Assembly (NCBI GenBank): GCA_001899005.1
Contig: MKUW01000007.1
Coordinates: forward strand, 124,001 to 188,000
Direction of reading: 5' to 3'
Length of the DNA: 64,000 nt
Source of the DNA: Chloroflexi bacterium 44-23
GTDB lineage: Bacteria; Chloroflexota; Anaerolineae; Anaerolineales; Anaerolineaceae
In this document: positions 1 to 8,235 of the stretch, one piece after another
Layout of the letters: each line of letters starts with the position of its first letter
Position numbering within the stretch: the stretch's first letter is position 1
The notes under the pieces: model-generated
What the model was told of the DNA's origin: nothing
Databases searched by the model: none
The model's input: the letters and a program-made list of their open reading frames with translations, nothing else
Program-made: the position numbers and the translations under genes

Positions 1-101
1 TACATATGCGGTCAAAATTTTCGTTCTTAGTTCTTTAGACCGGTTTTTTGCCCATATGGCTGCGTTAAACTTCGGTGTATTTTTATTGAGTGTTTTTTTT
101 A

Positions 102-860
102 TCAAATGCTAAAGTCGTTACCAGACCAAATGCCATCAATTGGGGCATGAATATGTTCTTCTACCTTTCCATTCCCATTATCCTTTTCTTCCGATGGCGA
201 CCGCCGGGTAGCAGGTTTTGACAACTGCACTTCTATTTTATTGACTCTTAATATCAGGTCGGCAATTGTTTTCCCAATTGTATCCGGCAATAGATCGTGG
301 TGAAGGTCCGGAATTTCACTTTTATAAGGTGCTGAACGCTTGACAATTTGTCCCGGAACGCCAACAACAACAGAATTAGGAGGTACATCTTTTACTACAA
401 CAGCGTTAGCGCCAATTCGGCTGCCGGTGCCAATATGAATAGCACCCAAAATCTTGGCGCCAGCGCCAACAACGACGTTATCTTCAATAGTTGGGTGCCT
501 TTTCCCTTTTTCAGTACTGACTCCCCCCAGAGTTACGCCATGGTATAGGGTGACGTTGTTGCCTACGAGCGAAGTTTCGCCAATGACAACGCCCATGCCA
601 TGGTCAATAAAGAAACTTGAGCCTATCGTTGCTGCCGGGTGTATTTCAATACCTGTCAAGAATCGGTTAAATTGTGAGATCGCACGTGCGATCAGGTAAA
701 GTCTTCGCTGCCAAAACCAATGTGCCGTGCGATGACCCCAGATTGCATGCAATCCAGAGTAAAGCATGGCAATTTCTACAAAATTTCTGGCAGCCGGGTC
801 ACGTTCCTGGATGCATTTGATGTCATTCTTTATGTTTTTTAGCCATTGAATCATTGACAT
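102..860 (-). CDS. cysE: Serine O-acetyltransferase (CysE)
   Basis: Acetylates L-serine with acetyl-CoA to O-acetylserine, the first step of cysteine synthesis, in the cytoplasm. The 252-residue protein has the short N-terminal helical region of the EpsC/Gram-positive type, then a left-handed beta-helix of hexapeptide repeats (about residues 75-165) with [10 protein letters not shown] and GVTLGG. A polar C-terminal tail of about 70 residues is longer than in minimal homologues and looks disordered. An AAGGA Shine-Dalgarno precedes the start; a second ATG two codons later is also possible. It starts 12 nt after the cysK stop, so the two form an operon feeding O-acetylserine directly to CysK. 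Family assignment is firm. Confidence 0.95.
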   Translation of the reverse strand: MSMIQWLKNIKNDIKCIQERDPAARNFVEIAMLYSGLHAIWGHRTAHWFWQRRLYLIARAISQFNRFLTGIEIHPAATIGSSFFIDHGMGVVIGETSLVGNNVTLYHGVTLGGVSTEKGKRHPTIEDNVVVGAGAKILGAIHIGTGSRIGANAVVVKDVPPNSVVVGVPGQIVKRSAPYKSEIPDLHHDLLPDTIGKTIADLILRVNKIEVQLSKPATRRSPSEEKDNGNGKVEEHIHAPIDGIWSGNDFSI

Positions 861-872
861 TAATCCTTCAGC

Positions 873-1805
873 TCAATCGCGCAGATCAGCATATAAATTG
901 GTACTCAAGTAGCGCTCACCAAAGTCAGGGATAATGGCTACAATCCTTTTCCCTGCGGTTTCTGGACGTTTGGCAATTTGTAACGCCGCCCAGGTGGCTG
1001 CCCCAGAGGAGATCCCAACCAACAGGCCTTCCTGAGTGGCCATCAGCCGGGCAGTCTGAAATGCATCTGCGTCGCTAACTTGGATAATTTCATCGTAAAT
1101 ATGGGTATTCAGAACTTTAGGAATAAAACCTGCCCCGAGACCCATAATGGCGTGTTTCCCCTTTTTGCCACCTGAGAGAACTGGAGAGCCCTCCGGTTCC
1201 ACTGCTACTATTTTGACTTCCGGGTTGTGAGCTTTCAATACCTCCCCGACGCCTGTGATGGATCCGCCGGTCCCAACGCCGGCAACAAAATAGTCAACTT
1301 TTCCATCAGTATCCCGTAAAATTTCTTGTGCAGTCGTTGTACGATGTATCTCGGGGTTGGCCGGATTTTCAAACTGTTGTGGCACAAAAACATGTTTATT
1401 TTCGGCTGCTAACTCTTCAGCCTTTCGAATGGCACCATCCATCCCTTCGGATGCGGGCGTCAGGATTAATTCTGCGCCAAATGCACGCATCAGCATCTTT
1501 CTTTCAGTTGACATACTATCCGGCATAATGATTTTGCAAGCATAGCCACGCGCTGCCGCCACAAAGGCGAGAGCGATGCCTGTGTTGCCACTGGTGGGTT
1601 CAACGATAATGCTATCTTTATCAATCAATCCTGCTTGTTCTGCGGCATCAATCATTGCCACCCCAATGCGGTCTTTAACGGAGTGAGCTGGATTAAAAAA
1701 TTCCAACTTTACTACAACCTCTCCAGGGAGGTTAACTGACAATCTTTGCAGCCTTACCAGCGGTGTATTGCCGATTAATTCAGTGATGTTATTTGCGATT
1801 TTCAT
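873..1805 (-). CDS. cysK: Cysteine synthase A (O-acetylserine sulfhydrylase)
   Basis: PLP enzyme converting O-acetylserine and sulfide to cysteine. Visible motifs are the PLP lysine in [11 protein letters not shown], the substrate loop [11 protein letters not shown], the phosphate-binding [10 protein letters not shown] and the late GISSGAA. I place the start at the ATG at 1805 because GGAG lies 6 nt upstream. A TTG four codons earlier (1817) overlaps that Shine-Dalgarno and is less likely. The protein is then 310 residues, normal for CysK. It is first in the cysK-cysE operon, behind a strong promoter (2033-2060) and a leader of about 220 nt that contains a nested stem structure and an attenuator-like hairpin, so expression may be controlled by premature termination. 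Confidence 0.95.
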   Translation of the reverse strand: MKIANNITELIGNTPLVRLQRLSVNLPGEVVVKLEFFNPAHSVKDRIGVAMIDAAEQAGLIDKDSIIVEPTSGNTGIALAFVAAARGYACKIIMPDSMSTERKMLMRAFGAELILTPASEGMDGAIRKAEELAAENKHVFVPQQFENPANPEIHRTTTAQEILRDTDGKVDYFVAGVGTGGSITGVGEVLKAHNPEVKIVAVEPEGSPVLSGGKKGKHAIMGLGAGFIPKVLNTHIYDEIIQVSDADAFQTARLMATQEGLLVGISSGAATWAALQIAKRPETAGKRIVAIIPDFGERYLSTNLYADLRD

Positions 1806-1847
1806 AAGATTCTCCAATCATTTTATTTAAATAAATACGCTACCAAT

Positions 1848-1870
1848 AAAAAACAGCGGATTTTGATCCG
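1848..1870 (-). terminator. Attenuator-like hairpin in the cysK leader
   Basis: Read on the minus strand, CGGAT and ATCCG form a 5-bp stem around a CAAA loop and are followed by CTG and a run of six T. The hairpin lies between the cysK promoter and its Shine-Dalgarno, where a conditional terminator would sit. The stem is short, so this is a candidate only. Confidence 0.4.
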
Positions 1871-1893
1871 TTCCGGCACAAAGAAGGAATTAT

Positions 1894-1974
1894 GCGGGGG
1901 ATGCTTTCCGCTGCCTGTTATTGATAGCGTTATTAATTTTTGTCGTCTCAGGCTTTGGTTAGCGAATACCCCGC
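1894..1974 (-). promoter_or_regulatory. Structured leader RNA upstream of cysK-cysE
   Basis: Within the 5' leader, three nested complementary segments line up: GCGGGG (1894-1899) with CCCCGC (1969-1974), CGCT (1909-1912) with AGCG (1961-1964), and GCCTG (1913-1917) with CAGGC (1949-1953). Together they form a long interrupted stem just upstream of the attenuator-like hairpin. I see no T-box specifier/AGGGTGG motif and no SAM-I kink-turn consensus, so I cannot assign a known riboswitch class. Control by cysteine, O-acetylserine, sulfide or a tRNA is inferred from the downstream genes only. Confidence 0.45.
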
Positions 1975-2032
1975 CTCAGACATATGCAATTATTTAACAT
2001 AATTACTCCAATTACTCAACCAATATCAACTA

Positions 2033-2060
2033 ATTATAATTTATGACCTTTGGAAGTCAA
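2033..2060 (-). promoter_or_regulatory. Sigma-70-type promoter for cysK-cysE
   Basis: On the minus strand TTGACT (2060-2055) and TATAAT (2038-2033) are separated by 16 bp. This predicts a start near 2026 and a leader of about 220 nt before cysK. Confidence 0.75.
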
Positions 2061-2276
2061 GCGCTAGTGTGTACAGTGTTATTGTTCATCGAATTTGACA
2101 CCCTGCCAATGTTTCGCTCTTAATCCATGGCTTGGGCCAATGAAATAAAAAAATCTTGCTTGTAGTTTGGCCGGTGAGACTAGAGATGTTCCACTCGTGT
2201 AGTTGTTACAAGAAGAATGCAACTATTCAGCCCCATAAATCGTATATATACTTGAATTGACACGAAGGAGAAAGAA

Positions 2277-3077
2277 ATGAGAAAAAATCGTTATTTTTGG
2301 GGCATCCTTTTAATCATTATAGGCATCTTATTTTTCCTGCAAACTTTGGGTATCTTGCGATTTGACGTTGGAAGTTTAATTTTCCCGATATTCATTATTC
2401 TCGTGGGCGGTTTTTTAATATTTAGATCTATGAATCGTAATGAAGTTTCAAGTTTGCAGCAACTCAACATCCCATCCGCCCAATTTAAGCACGCTGATCT
2501 TGAGTTACATCATGGTGCGGGCAGAATTTTTGTGACAAATGCAGCCGACAATAGCTACCTTTTAAAGGGAACGTTCTCAAACGGTGTAAAACATAATCTC
2601 GTAGATCATGGAGCTTCCGCCTCTTTATTGGTAGAACCACCGGAGAATTGGGCCGAGATAATTCCTTTTGGAGGTATTAACAAAGGATTTGAATGGAACA
2701 TCGAATTGAGCCCTGATATTGTTTACAACCTTGCTCTAAAAACTGGTGCGGGTGAAACACATTTGGATTTTGGAAAATTGAAGATTGCCGATATTCGACT
2801 GGAAACAGGCGCGAGTGCAACCAAAATTTTCCTTCCACAAGCCGCTGGATTTACTAATTTGATTATTCACGCAGGAATGGCGTCGGTAGAAGTTATTGTC
2901 CCTGGAAATGTTGCCGCGCAGATAAAAAATAAAAGCGGCTTTTCCGGAATTAAAATAGACTCAAACCGGTTTGATCCACACGGTGATGGTTTGTTCAGTT
3001 CAGTTGGTTTTGATCAAGCGGAAAACAAAGTTCGCATAGAAATTGAAGGCGGCTTTGGTTCATTTGAAATTAGATAG
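2277..3077 (+). CDS. LiaF-like membrane protein with toast-rack domain
   Basis: A 266-residue protein of the LiaI/LiaF-TM (DUF5668) type. Two N-terminal membrane helices (about 6-25 and 31-49) separated by a short turn carry the typical GILLIIIGILFFLQ pattern. The rest (about 70-266) is a soluble beta-rich region resembling the LiaF C-terminal/DUF4097 'toast-rack' fold, with repeated short strands and Gly turns. A good AAGGAG lies 9 nt before the ATG. It is the first of three related genes (next gap 12 nt). In Firmicutes such proteins modulate envelope-stress signalling, but no LiaRS-like kinase or regulator is nearby, so the role here is open. Confidence 0.75.
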   Translation: MRKNRYFWGILLIIIGILFFLQTLGILRFDVGSLIFPIFIILVGGFLIFRSMNRNEVSSLQQLNIPSAQFKHADLELHHGAGRIFVTNAADNSYLLKGTFSNGVKHNLVDHGASASLLVEPPENWAEIIPFGGINKGFEWNIELSPDIVYNLALKTGAGETHLDFGKLKIADIRLETGASATKIFLPQAAGFTNLIIHAGMASVEVIVPGNVAAQIKNKSGFSGIKIDSNRFDPHGDGLFSSVGFDQAENKVRIEIEGGFGSFEIR

Positions 3078-3089
3078 TGAGGTGTTGAG

Positions 3090-3734
3090 ATGAAGCGGTT
3101 TAATTGGCGTTTTGTTTTTGGCGGATTACTTGTTTTCTTTGGTATCTTGGCCTTGTTGGATTCGGTATTGGTGCTCCCTTTTACCGGCATTTTATGGGGG
3201 TTCCTATTTCTTGCTGGCGGAGTGGGGTTCATTATATTAACGCTGAGTAACCGCTCGGCCTGGTGGGCGATTATCCCTGGATTAATTCTGACCAGCCTGG
3301 GCGTACTCATTCTGGTTGAAGCTTTTTTCCCGAGAATATCAGATTCTTTGGGCGGAATTATCTTTCTTGGGGGAACGGCGCTCGCATTCTGGATTGTGTA
3401 TGTCAGAGATAGAAATATGTGGTGGGCAATTATTCCGGCCGGTGTGTTCACATCTCTTTCTCTTACAGTTTTAGTGGATGAATTTACGCGTTTTGATGGT
3501 GGGACATTTTTTCTGATGGGCTTGGCAGTCACTTTTGCATTATTGACGATTTTGCCGGGGTTAAAGGGAAATCGCCAATGGCCATTGATTCCAGCAGGGA
3601 TTTTATTTCTGGTAAGTTTAATAACTTTGTTCGACACGATCAACGCTATGCGTTATTTTTGGCCAATTTTGTTAATTGGTGTAGGAGTGTTTCTTATCCT
3701 GCGCCCTTATTTTCTTAAAAAATCGATTAGCTAG
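3090..3734 (+). CDS. Polytopic membrane protein with three 53-residue repeats
   Basis: A 214-residue, almost entirely hydrophobic protein with about eight predicted membrane helices. The motif W-W/P-A/L-I-I-P occurs at residues 58, 111 and 164, an exact 53-residue period, so it appears to be built of three tandem copies of a two-helix unit resembling the LiaF N-terminal domain. It lacks a soluble toast-rack. It sits 12 nt downstream of the LiaF-like gene and 10 nt upstream of a third member, in one operon. It is probably a membrane partner of its neighbours. I recognise no catalytic residues. Confidence 0.65.
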   Translation: MKRFNWRFVFGGLLVFFGILALLDSVLVLPFTGILWGFLFLAGGVGFIILTLSNRSAWWAIIPGLILTSLGVLILVEAFFPRISDSLGGIIFLGGTALAFWIVYVRDRNMWWAIIPAGVFTSLSLTVLVDEFTRFDGGTFFLMGLAVTFALLTILPGLKGNRQWPLIPAGILFLVSLITLFDTINAMRYFWPILLIGVGVFLILRPYFLKKSIS

Positions 3735-3744
3735 GCAGGTTAAA

Positions 3745-4821
3745 ATGTCTGAATTAAATGAGCGTAAGGATGTTCGCTACCAGAACCATAAAAGTATTTT
3801 TTTTCCATTGTTGTTAATTCTGGTTGGTTTCTACTTGCTGTTGACTACAATGAATCTGATTCCGGGTGATACGAAGTCGCTTTTATTCCGTTTCTGGCCA
3901 TTATTGTTTGTTCTGAGCGGTTTAGACGATCTTATTAATCGCAATTGGGTAGGCACGGTTTTGAATGTTGGTATAGGTGGGATATTGCTGTTGGCCAATT
4001 TAGGTTATTTTCCATGGACGGCCTGGGAGATGATTTGGATGATGTGGCCAGTTGCAATTATCGCTGTAGGGTTAAATGTTGCTTTTCGGGGACATTCATT
4101 GGTGGGCTCGTTGATTGGAGTCCTCATCTCCATATTACTCGTCGGCGGGCTGTTATGGTTTGCCTTGAATAGCCCCATTGTCGGACAGGGAAATTTAACT
4201 TCCGTCAAAATCGAATTACAAGATGCGACTGGAGCTCAAGTGAACTTAAAACCTGCTATCGCAAATTTATCTGTTTCAGCTGGTTCACAACCAAATTTGC
4301 TGCTGAGTGGCGATATATCGATTGCAAAACAGGAAGAATTGATTCAGAAGTATGAGGTTGATTCCGGGACAGGAAAATTGACCATGCAAAGTCATGGCAC
4401 AGCGGTGTTGCCATCCCGAGCCAATGGGTCTGGATTTCCCTGGAATTTGCAACTCAATAATGACATTCCGATTGATTTAAATGTTGATCAAGGAGTTGGT
4501 CAACAAAAGTTGGATCTGCAAGGAATTGACCTAAATAAATTGAATGTAAATTTGGGGATTGGTTCTGTTGAGCTGACTTTGCCAAACGGAGAGAGTTTCA
4601 CTGGCACTGTTGAGTGCGCAATTGGTGAATTGATAGTACGGGTTCCTGAGGGTTACCCCATTAAGATTAAACTGGATACAGCCATTACGATCAAAGAATT
4701 GCCGGATGCATATCAGCTTGACGGAGATTGGTTATATTCACCAGGCGCGAAAGACATTCCCACCACAAGTATTTTGGAGTTGAGCAATCCAATCGGCTCA
4801 GTGAGAATCATAACCTATTGA
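3745..4821 (+). CDS. LiaF-like membrane protein with C-terminal toast-rack domain
   Basis: A 358-residue protein. It has a short polar N-terminus, then about five membrane segments (roughly 18-36, 46-62, 70-90, 94-111 and 115-138) of the LiaF-TM type. A predicted extracytoplasmic beta-rich domain follows (about 155-358) with LDLQGIDLNKLNVNLGIGSV and PNGESFTG, typical of the DUF2154/toast-rack group. It is last in the three-gene operon that ends at the terminator at 4931-4968. By analogy with LiaF/PspC families it may respond to or scaffold envelope stress. That role is inferred, since no cognate regulator is linked. Confidence 0.7.
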   Translation: MSELNERKDVRYQNHKSIFFPLLLILVGFYLLLTTMNLIPGDTKSLLFRFWPLLFVLSGLDDLINRNWVGTVLNVGIGGILLLANLGYFPWTAWEMIWMMWPVAIIAVGLNVAFRGHSLVGSLIGVLISILLVGGLLWFALNSPIVGQGNLTSVKIELQDATGAQVNLKPAIANLSVSAGSQPNLLLSGDISIAKQEELIQKYEVDSGTGKLTMQSHGTAVLPSRANGSGFPWNLQLNNDIPIDLNVDQGVGQQKLDLQGIDLNKLNVNLGIGSVELTLPNGESFTGTVECAIGELIVRVPEGYPIKIKLDTAITIKELPDAYQLDGDWLYSPGAKDIPTTSILELSNPIGSVRIITY

Positions 4822-4930
4822 AAACCCATAATCCAAGCTTTAAGATGGGATTTGTCCAGCAGCAATAAACTTTTTCAGAAGGGTGATTTTTTATACCTTT
4901 TGCTCATAATAAACTGGGAAAGGTTTCTTA

Positions 4931-4968
4931 AGAATCCGGTTCGGATTAATGACCGGATTCTATTTTTT
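4931..4968 (+). terminator. Intrinsic terminator after the LiaF-like operon
   Basis: AGAATCCGGT (4931-4940) pairs with ACCGGATTCT (4952-4961), a 10-bp stem followed by ATTTTTT. Confidence 0.85.
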
Positions 4969-5030
4969 GGGAACTTTCGTTAATTACATGTCGTCTTAAC
5001 AACAAAGCATGTTATTTTACTGGAGGAAAA

Positions 5031-5744
5031 ATGAAAAAGAATTTTAGTTTATTAATGTTATTCGCATTACTTGCGGGATTACTGGGAGCCTGTAGTGCGG
5101 CTACGGCGAAACCTGATACAACTCGCACAGTCAGTGTCTCTGGAAGTGGCGAAGTTTATTTGGTTCCTGATATTGCTTATGTGTATGTCGGCACCAGAAG
5201 TCAGGCTGCTGATGTGGCTACAGCTCTAAACGAAAATAACAAACAAGCACAAGAAATTTCTGCCGCCTTGGAAGCTCTTGGTGTTGACCCGTTGGATATT
5301 CAAACCACGGCTTTCAATGTATATCCTATGCAAAACTATGGGCCGGATGGACAACAAACAGATATTTCCTATGTGGTTGAAAACACTATTTATGTTAAAG
5401 TTAAAAAACTTGATACTTTGGGAAATTTGCTGGATACCGTGGTTCGTAAAGGTGCAAACCAAATCAATGGCATCAGCTTTGATGTGCAGGATCGCCAGCA
5501 AGCAGAATCTGATGCCCGTAATTTAGCCATTCAAAATGCTAAAGAAAAAGCACAGGAAATTGCAGCAGCTGCTGGTGTTGAGTTGGGTGAGTTGATGAAT
5601 ATTAATGTGTATTCTTCTGGTAACCCCCAACCAATCAATAGTGCCAAGGGTGGTGGCAGGTTAGATGTTGCCTCTTCTACACCGATTGCTTCCGGCCAGC
5701 TTATTATTACAGCTGACGCAAACTTGACGTACGTCATAAAGTAA
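5031..5744 (+). CDS. SIMPL-domain (DUF541) lipoprotein
   Basis: A 237-residue exported lipoprotein. It has a lysine-rich start, a hydrophobic core and the lipobox LLGAC with Cys21. The mature part matches the SIMPL/DUF541 family: an early VSVSGSGEVYLVPDIAYVYV strand, a long helix with QAQEISAALEALGVDPLDI, the FNVYPMQNY segment, and a late helix where NAKEKAQEIAAAAGVELG is characteristic. GGAGG lies 6 nt before the ATG. It is transcribed alone between two strong terminators. SIMPL proteins are periplasmic/outer-surface proteins of poorly known role, linked in some bacteria to oxidative or envelope stress. Confidence 0.9.
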   Translation: MKKNFSLLMLFALLAGLLGACSAATAKPDTTRTVSVSGSGEVYLVPDIAYVYVGTRSQAADVATALNENNKQAQEISAALEALGVDPLDIQTTAFNVYPMQNYGPDGQQTDISYVVENTIYVKVKKLDTLGNLLDTVVRKGANQINGISFDVQDRQQAESDARNLAIQNAKEKAQEIAAAAGVELGELMNINVYSSGNPQPINSAKGGGRLDVASSTPIASGQLIITADANLTYVIK

Positions 5745-5756
5745 ATCAACTTGATT

Positions 5757-5795
5757 AATCTAGCCGGTTGTGAAAACAACCGGCTAGATTATTTT
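5757..5795. terminator. Bidirectional terminator between SIMPL gene and cdsA
   Basis: A perfect 15-bp stem (5757-5771 with 5776-5790) around a GAAA loop, AT-rich on both sides. It lies between the convergent SIMPL gene and cdsA and can serve both. Confidence 0.85.
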
Positions 5796-5797
5796 AA

Positions 5798-6607
5798 CTA
5801 TATAAAAAATAATTCAATAACGTAATAACCAATGGCAGCTGCCCAAAGCCAGGTATCAATTCTATCCATAAAACCTCCATGCCCAGGAAGAAGGTTACTG
5901 GAATCTTTAATATCAAATTGACGCTTAAGCATGCTCTCTCCTAAATCACCGAGCGGGGTCAAGATTCCTAGAATAATTCCCAACATCAAGCCATTTCGGA
6001 CCGTTATGGCTGGTGCATAATTGTGCCATAAAGCTCCAAGCAGTGCCCCGGAAATAATTGCAAATAAAACCCCGCCTAAATAACCTTCCCATGTTTTATT
6101 TGGGCTAAGGCGTGGAGCCATCTTGTTCTTTCCAAAATTGCTGCCGAACAAATAAGCGCCACCATCCGCAACGGCCACAATTGGAATGGCCAACATCAGC
6201 CACCAGAGGCCATCCGGTAAAAAACGCAGCGATATCAAATAGGCACCCAGCCATCCTATATATAGAATTCCACCCAGAGTAATGCCAAAATCAATCGAAG
6301 TGTTCTGGTGTCCCAATTCATATGAAATGGTATGGAAAGCCAGGGCGGTCAATACCGAAATTGTGAGCACAAAATCACTTCCGACAAAACCATTTTGATA
6401 ACGCATAACGACCAGAAAAATAACAGCCGGAAAAATAACAGCCGGATTTGGTGCAAAACCTCCATTACGATACATATTCCAATATTCCCAGGAAGCAACA
6501 GCCAGGATTATTGAAATGAAAAAAACATAATACCAGCCACCCAGGGCGACAAAAGAGACACCCACTACTATCATGATAGCTGCGGTACGAATACGCTTAG
6601 TCAGCAT
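5798..6607 (-). CDS. cdsA: Phosphatidate cytidylyltransferase
   Basis: Makes CDP-diacylglycerol from CTP and phosphatidic acid for phospholipid synthesis, in the cytoplasmic membrane. The 269-residue protein has about seven or eight hydrophobic helices. It carries the C-terminal CDS signature: SPNKTWEGYLGG, then LGDLGESMLKRQFDIKDS and LLPGHGGFMDRID with the metal-binding Asp residues. The start overlaps the 3' end of uppS by 11 nt, giving the classic frr-uppS-cdsA gene order and likely translational coupling. The downstream dxr found in many genomes is absent; the unit ends at the bidirectional terminator at 5757-5795. Confidence 0.95.
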   Translation of the reverse strand: MLTKRIRTAAIMIVVGVSFVALGGWYYVFFISIILAVASWEYWNMYRNGGFAPNPAVIFPAVIFLVVMRYQNGFVGSDFVLTISVLTALAFHTISYELGHQNTSIDFGITLGGILYIGWLGAYLISLRFLPDGLWWLMLAIPIVAVADGGAYLFGSNFGKNKMAPRLSPNKTWEGYLGGVLFAIISGALLGALWHNYAPAITVRNGLMLGIILGILTPLGDLGESMLKRQFDIKDSSNLLPGHGGFMDRIDTWLWAAAIGYYVIELFFI

Positions 6608-7355
6608 TTTGAATTAATTCATTCTCAGAATCGGACAGCTTTCCAAAGCGACGTTCACGTTGGCTGAAACTTGAAAGAGCTGTATACAGCTCTTCACGAT
6701 CGAAATCGGGCCAAAGAGTTGGTGTTACATACCATTCCGAATAGGATGCCTGCCAGATCAGAAAATTGCTGATACGCATTTCTCCTGAGGTTCGAATGAT
6801 TAAGTCCGGATCTGGGATGCCTGCGGTAAAAAGGTAGCTACTTACCAATTCATCTGTAACATCTTCGGGTTTAACACCATCTTTCATCATGTTACGGATA
6901 GCACATACGATTTCATCACGGCCGCCATAATTCCAGGCAATGCACAAGATCAGCCGGTGATTTTCCTTGGTGATCTCAACAGAATGCTCTACCTTTGATC
7001 GCAAGGTTGGATTCAATTGCTCCAATCGCCCGATATGTCGCAGCTGAACCCCTTCTTCATGAAGGTCATTTAGTTCCTTGTCAATGACCTCTTCCAATAT
7101 ATGCATTAAGCCCTCGACTTCATCGGCTGGGCGCCCCCAATTCTCGGTTGAAAAAGCATAAATGGTCAGATACTGAACACCAAACTCCACACATGCGCGA
7201 ATGATTCTGCGCAGGTTCTCAGTTCCGGAGCGATGGCCTGCCAGGCGGGTCAGCCCTCTTTTCTTTGCCCAACGGCCATTACCATCCATGATGATTGCAA
7301 TGTGCCTGGGTACATTATCCAATTGGGGGAGAGGCAAGTCGGTTTTTGAAGGCAT
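6597..7355 (-). CDS. uppS: Isoprenyl transferase (undecaprenyl diphosphate synthase)
   Basis: Cis-prenyltransferase that extends farnesyl diphosphate with isopentenyl diphosphate to make the undecaprenyl carrier for cell-wall glycans. Seen in the sequence: IAIIMDGNGRWAKKRG with the catalytic Asp, the substrate-binding GHRSG, YLTIYAFSTENW, and the C-terminal PDLIIRTSGEMRISNFLIWQ. About 252 residues, normal for the family. Start is the ATG at 7355; a GTG one codon earlier is also possible. It lies 8 nt after frr and overlaps cdsA, so the three are co-transcribed. Confidence 0.95.
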   Translation of the reverse strand: MPSKTDLPLPQLDNVPRHIAIIMDGNGRWAKKRGLTRLAGHRSGTENLRRIIRACVEFGVQYLTIYAFSTENWGRPADEVEGLMHILEEVIDKELNDLHEEGVQLRHIGRLEQLNPTLRSKVEHSVEITKENHRLILCIAWNYGGRDEIVCAIRNMMKDGVKPEDVTDELVSSYLFTAGIPDPDLIIRTSGEMRISNFLIWQASYSEWYVTPTLWPDFDREELYTALSSFSQRERRFGKLSDSENELIQNAD

Positions 7356-7363
7356 CACGTTTG

Positions 7364-7921
7364 TTATACTTCCATAATTTCTGCAGTTTTACGTTCGCCG
7401 ACTTTTTCCACTTCTTCAATGAAACTATCAGTAACTTTCTGCAACTCATCCTCTGCTCGTTTTAACTCGTCTTCTGAAATAAGTTTTTCTTTCTCGTATT
7501 CTCGTAAATCCTTAATAATATCCCGGCGTACATTGCGGCAAGCGATTTTTGCTTCTTCGACGCGATTGTTTGTCAATTTGACAAGATCTCTTCTTCTTTC
7601 TTCATTGAGCGGCGGCAGATTGAGGCGGATTACTTTGCCATCACTGTTTGGGGTTATGCCAAGATCGGATGCAATCAGTGTGCGTTCGATTGAGCGTACC
7701 GTGCTTGCTTCAAATGGACGAATCAATATTTGACGTGGTTCTGGAATACTTATTGACGCCAGTTGATTGAGTTGAGTCATTACACCATAATATTCAACTT
7801 CCATTTTTTCTACCAATGCCGGGTGGGCACGTCCAGTGCGGATACCGGCAAGATCTTCTTCGAGAGTGTTAACAGCACCTTTCATACGTGACTCGGCGTC
7901 TTTTATAGTTTCCTTAATCAA
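7364..7921 (-). CDS. frr: Ribosome recycling factor
   Basis: Splits post-termination ribosomes together with EF-G. The 185-residue, highly charged helical protein shows the family signature KTAEIMEV at the end, GRAHPALVEKMEVEYYG near the N-terminus, and PPLNEERRRDLVKL in the middle. It starts with TTG: AGGAGG lies 6 nt upstream and no better ATG is present. It leads the frr-uppS-cdsA operon. Copy 1 of the 40-bp palindrome repeat lies 90 bp upstream, between it and the divergent gene at 8236. Confidence 0.96.
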   Translation of the reverse strand: MIKETIKDAESRMKGAVNTLEEDLAGIRTGRAHPALVEKMEVEYYGVMTQLNQLASISIPEPRQILIRPFEASTVRSIERTLIASDLGITPNSDGKVIRLNLPPLNEERRRDLVKLTNNRVEEAKIACRNVRRDIIKDLREYEKEKLISEDELKRAEDELQKVTDSFIEEVEKVGERKTAEIMEV

Positions 7922-8010
7922 GGCAGCCTCCTATTAATATGAATGCAAAATTTCTCCGGAGATTATTCAATATCTCTATTTTAACGTATTTTCAAAGAAG
8001 CAAGCTATTT

Positions 8011-8094
8011 TTTCAAAAGAACGTGGTTGGGGAGTGTTTTTTTGGCAGGCAATCGCCCGTCTAAAAACATTTCTCCCCAAATTTTTGAAAAGAT
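8011..8094 (-). repeat. Palindromic intergenic repeat, family 1, copy 1
   Basis: Most diverged of three copies. Read on the minus strand it matches the plus-strand copies at 13050-13132 and 38706-38785 over their whole length: the TTTCAAAAATT edge, the GTTTTTAGACGGGCG arm, the complementary arm and the TTGAAAA edge. The palindromic core is at 8032-8073 with several mismatches. It lies between the divergent frr and 8236 genes. See finding. Confidence 0.8.
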
Positions 8095-8179
8095 ATGAAG
8101 CAAGCATTTTTAAACGCTATTGAATGCTTCTTTGATTTAGAAATGTCTTATTTTAATCTGAAATTGGAAAAATTGGTAC

Positions 8180-8223
8180 TTGACTAAATAAGAATAAATG
8201 TTCTATAATAGAACAAATATTCT
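8180..8223 (+). promoter_or_regulatory. Promoter with two LexA-like palindromic boxes
   Basis: TTGACT (8180-8185) and TATAAT (8204-8209) with an 18-bp spacer. Two copies of AGAAYAAATRTTCT lie at 8191-8204 and 8210-8223, 19 bp apart, covering the spacer, the -10 and the start point. Each differs by one base from the Gram-positive SOS box GAAC-N4-GTTC. Together they form a 33-bp near-palindrome, so a dimeric repressor could block the promoter. Assignment to LexA is inference. Confidence 0.6.
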
Positions 8224-8235
8224 GGAGGTGAAGAA

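Noticed and set aside
1818..2030. T-box or SAM-I riboswitch in the cysK leader
   Set aside because: The diagnostic T-box AGGGTGG sequence and the SAM-I kink-turn consensus were not found, so only an unnamed structured leader is reported.
3014..3643. A 209-residue open frame on the minus strand
   Set aside because: It lies wholly opposite the LiaF-like genes, has no Shine-Dalgarno and a Lys/Pro/Arg-rich composition typical of an antisense shadow.
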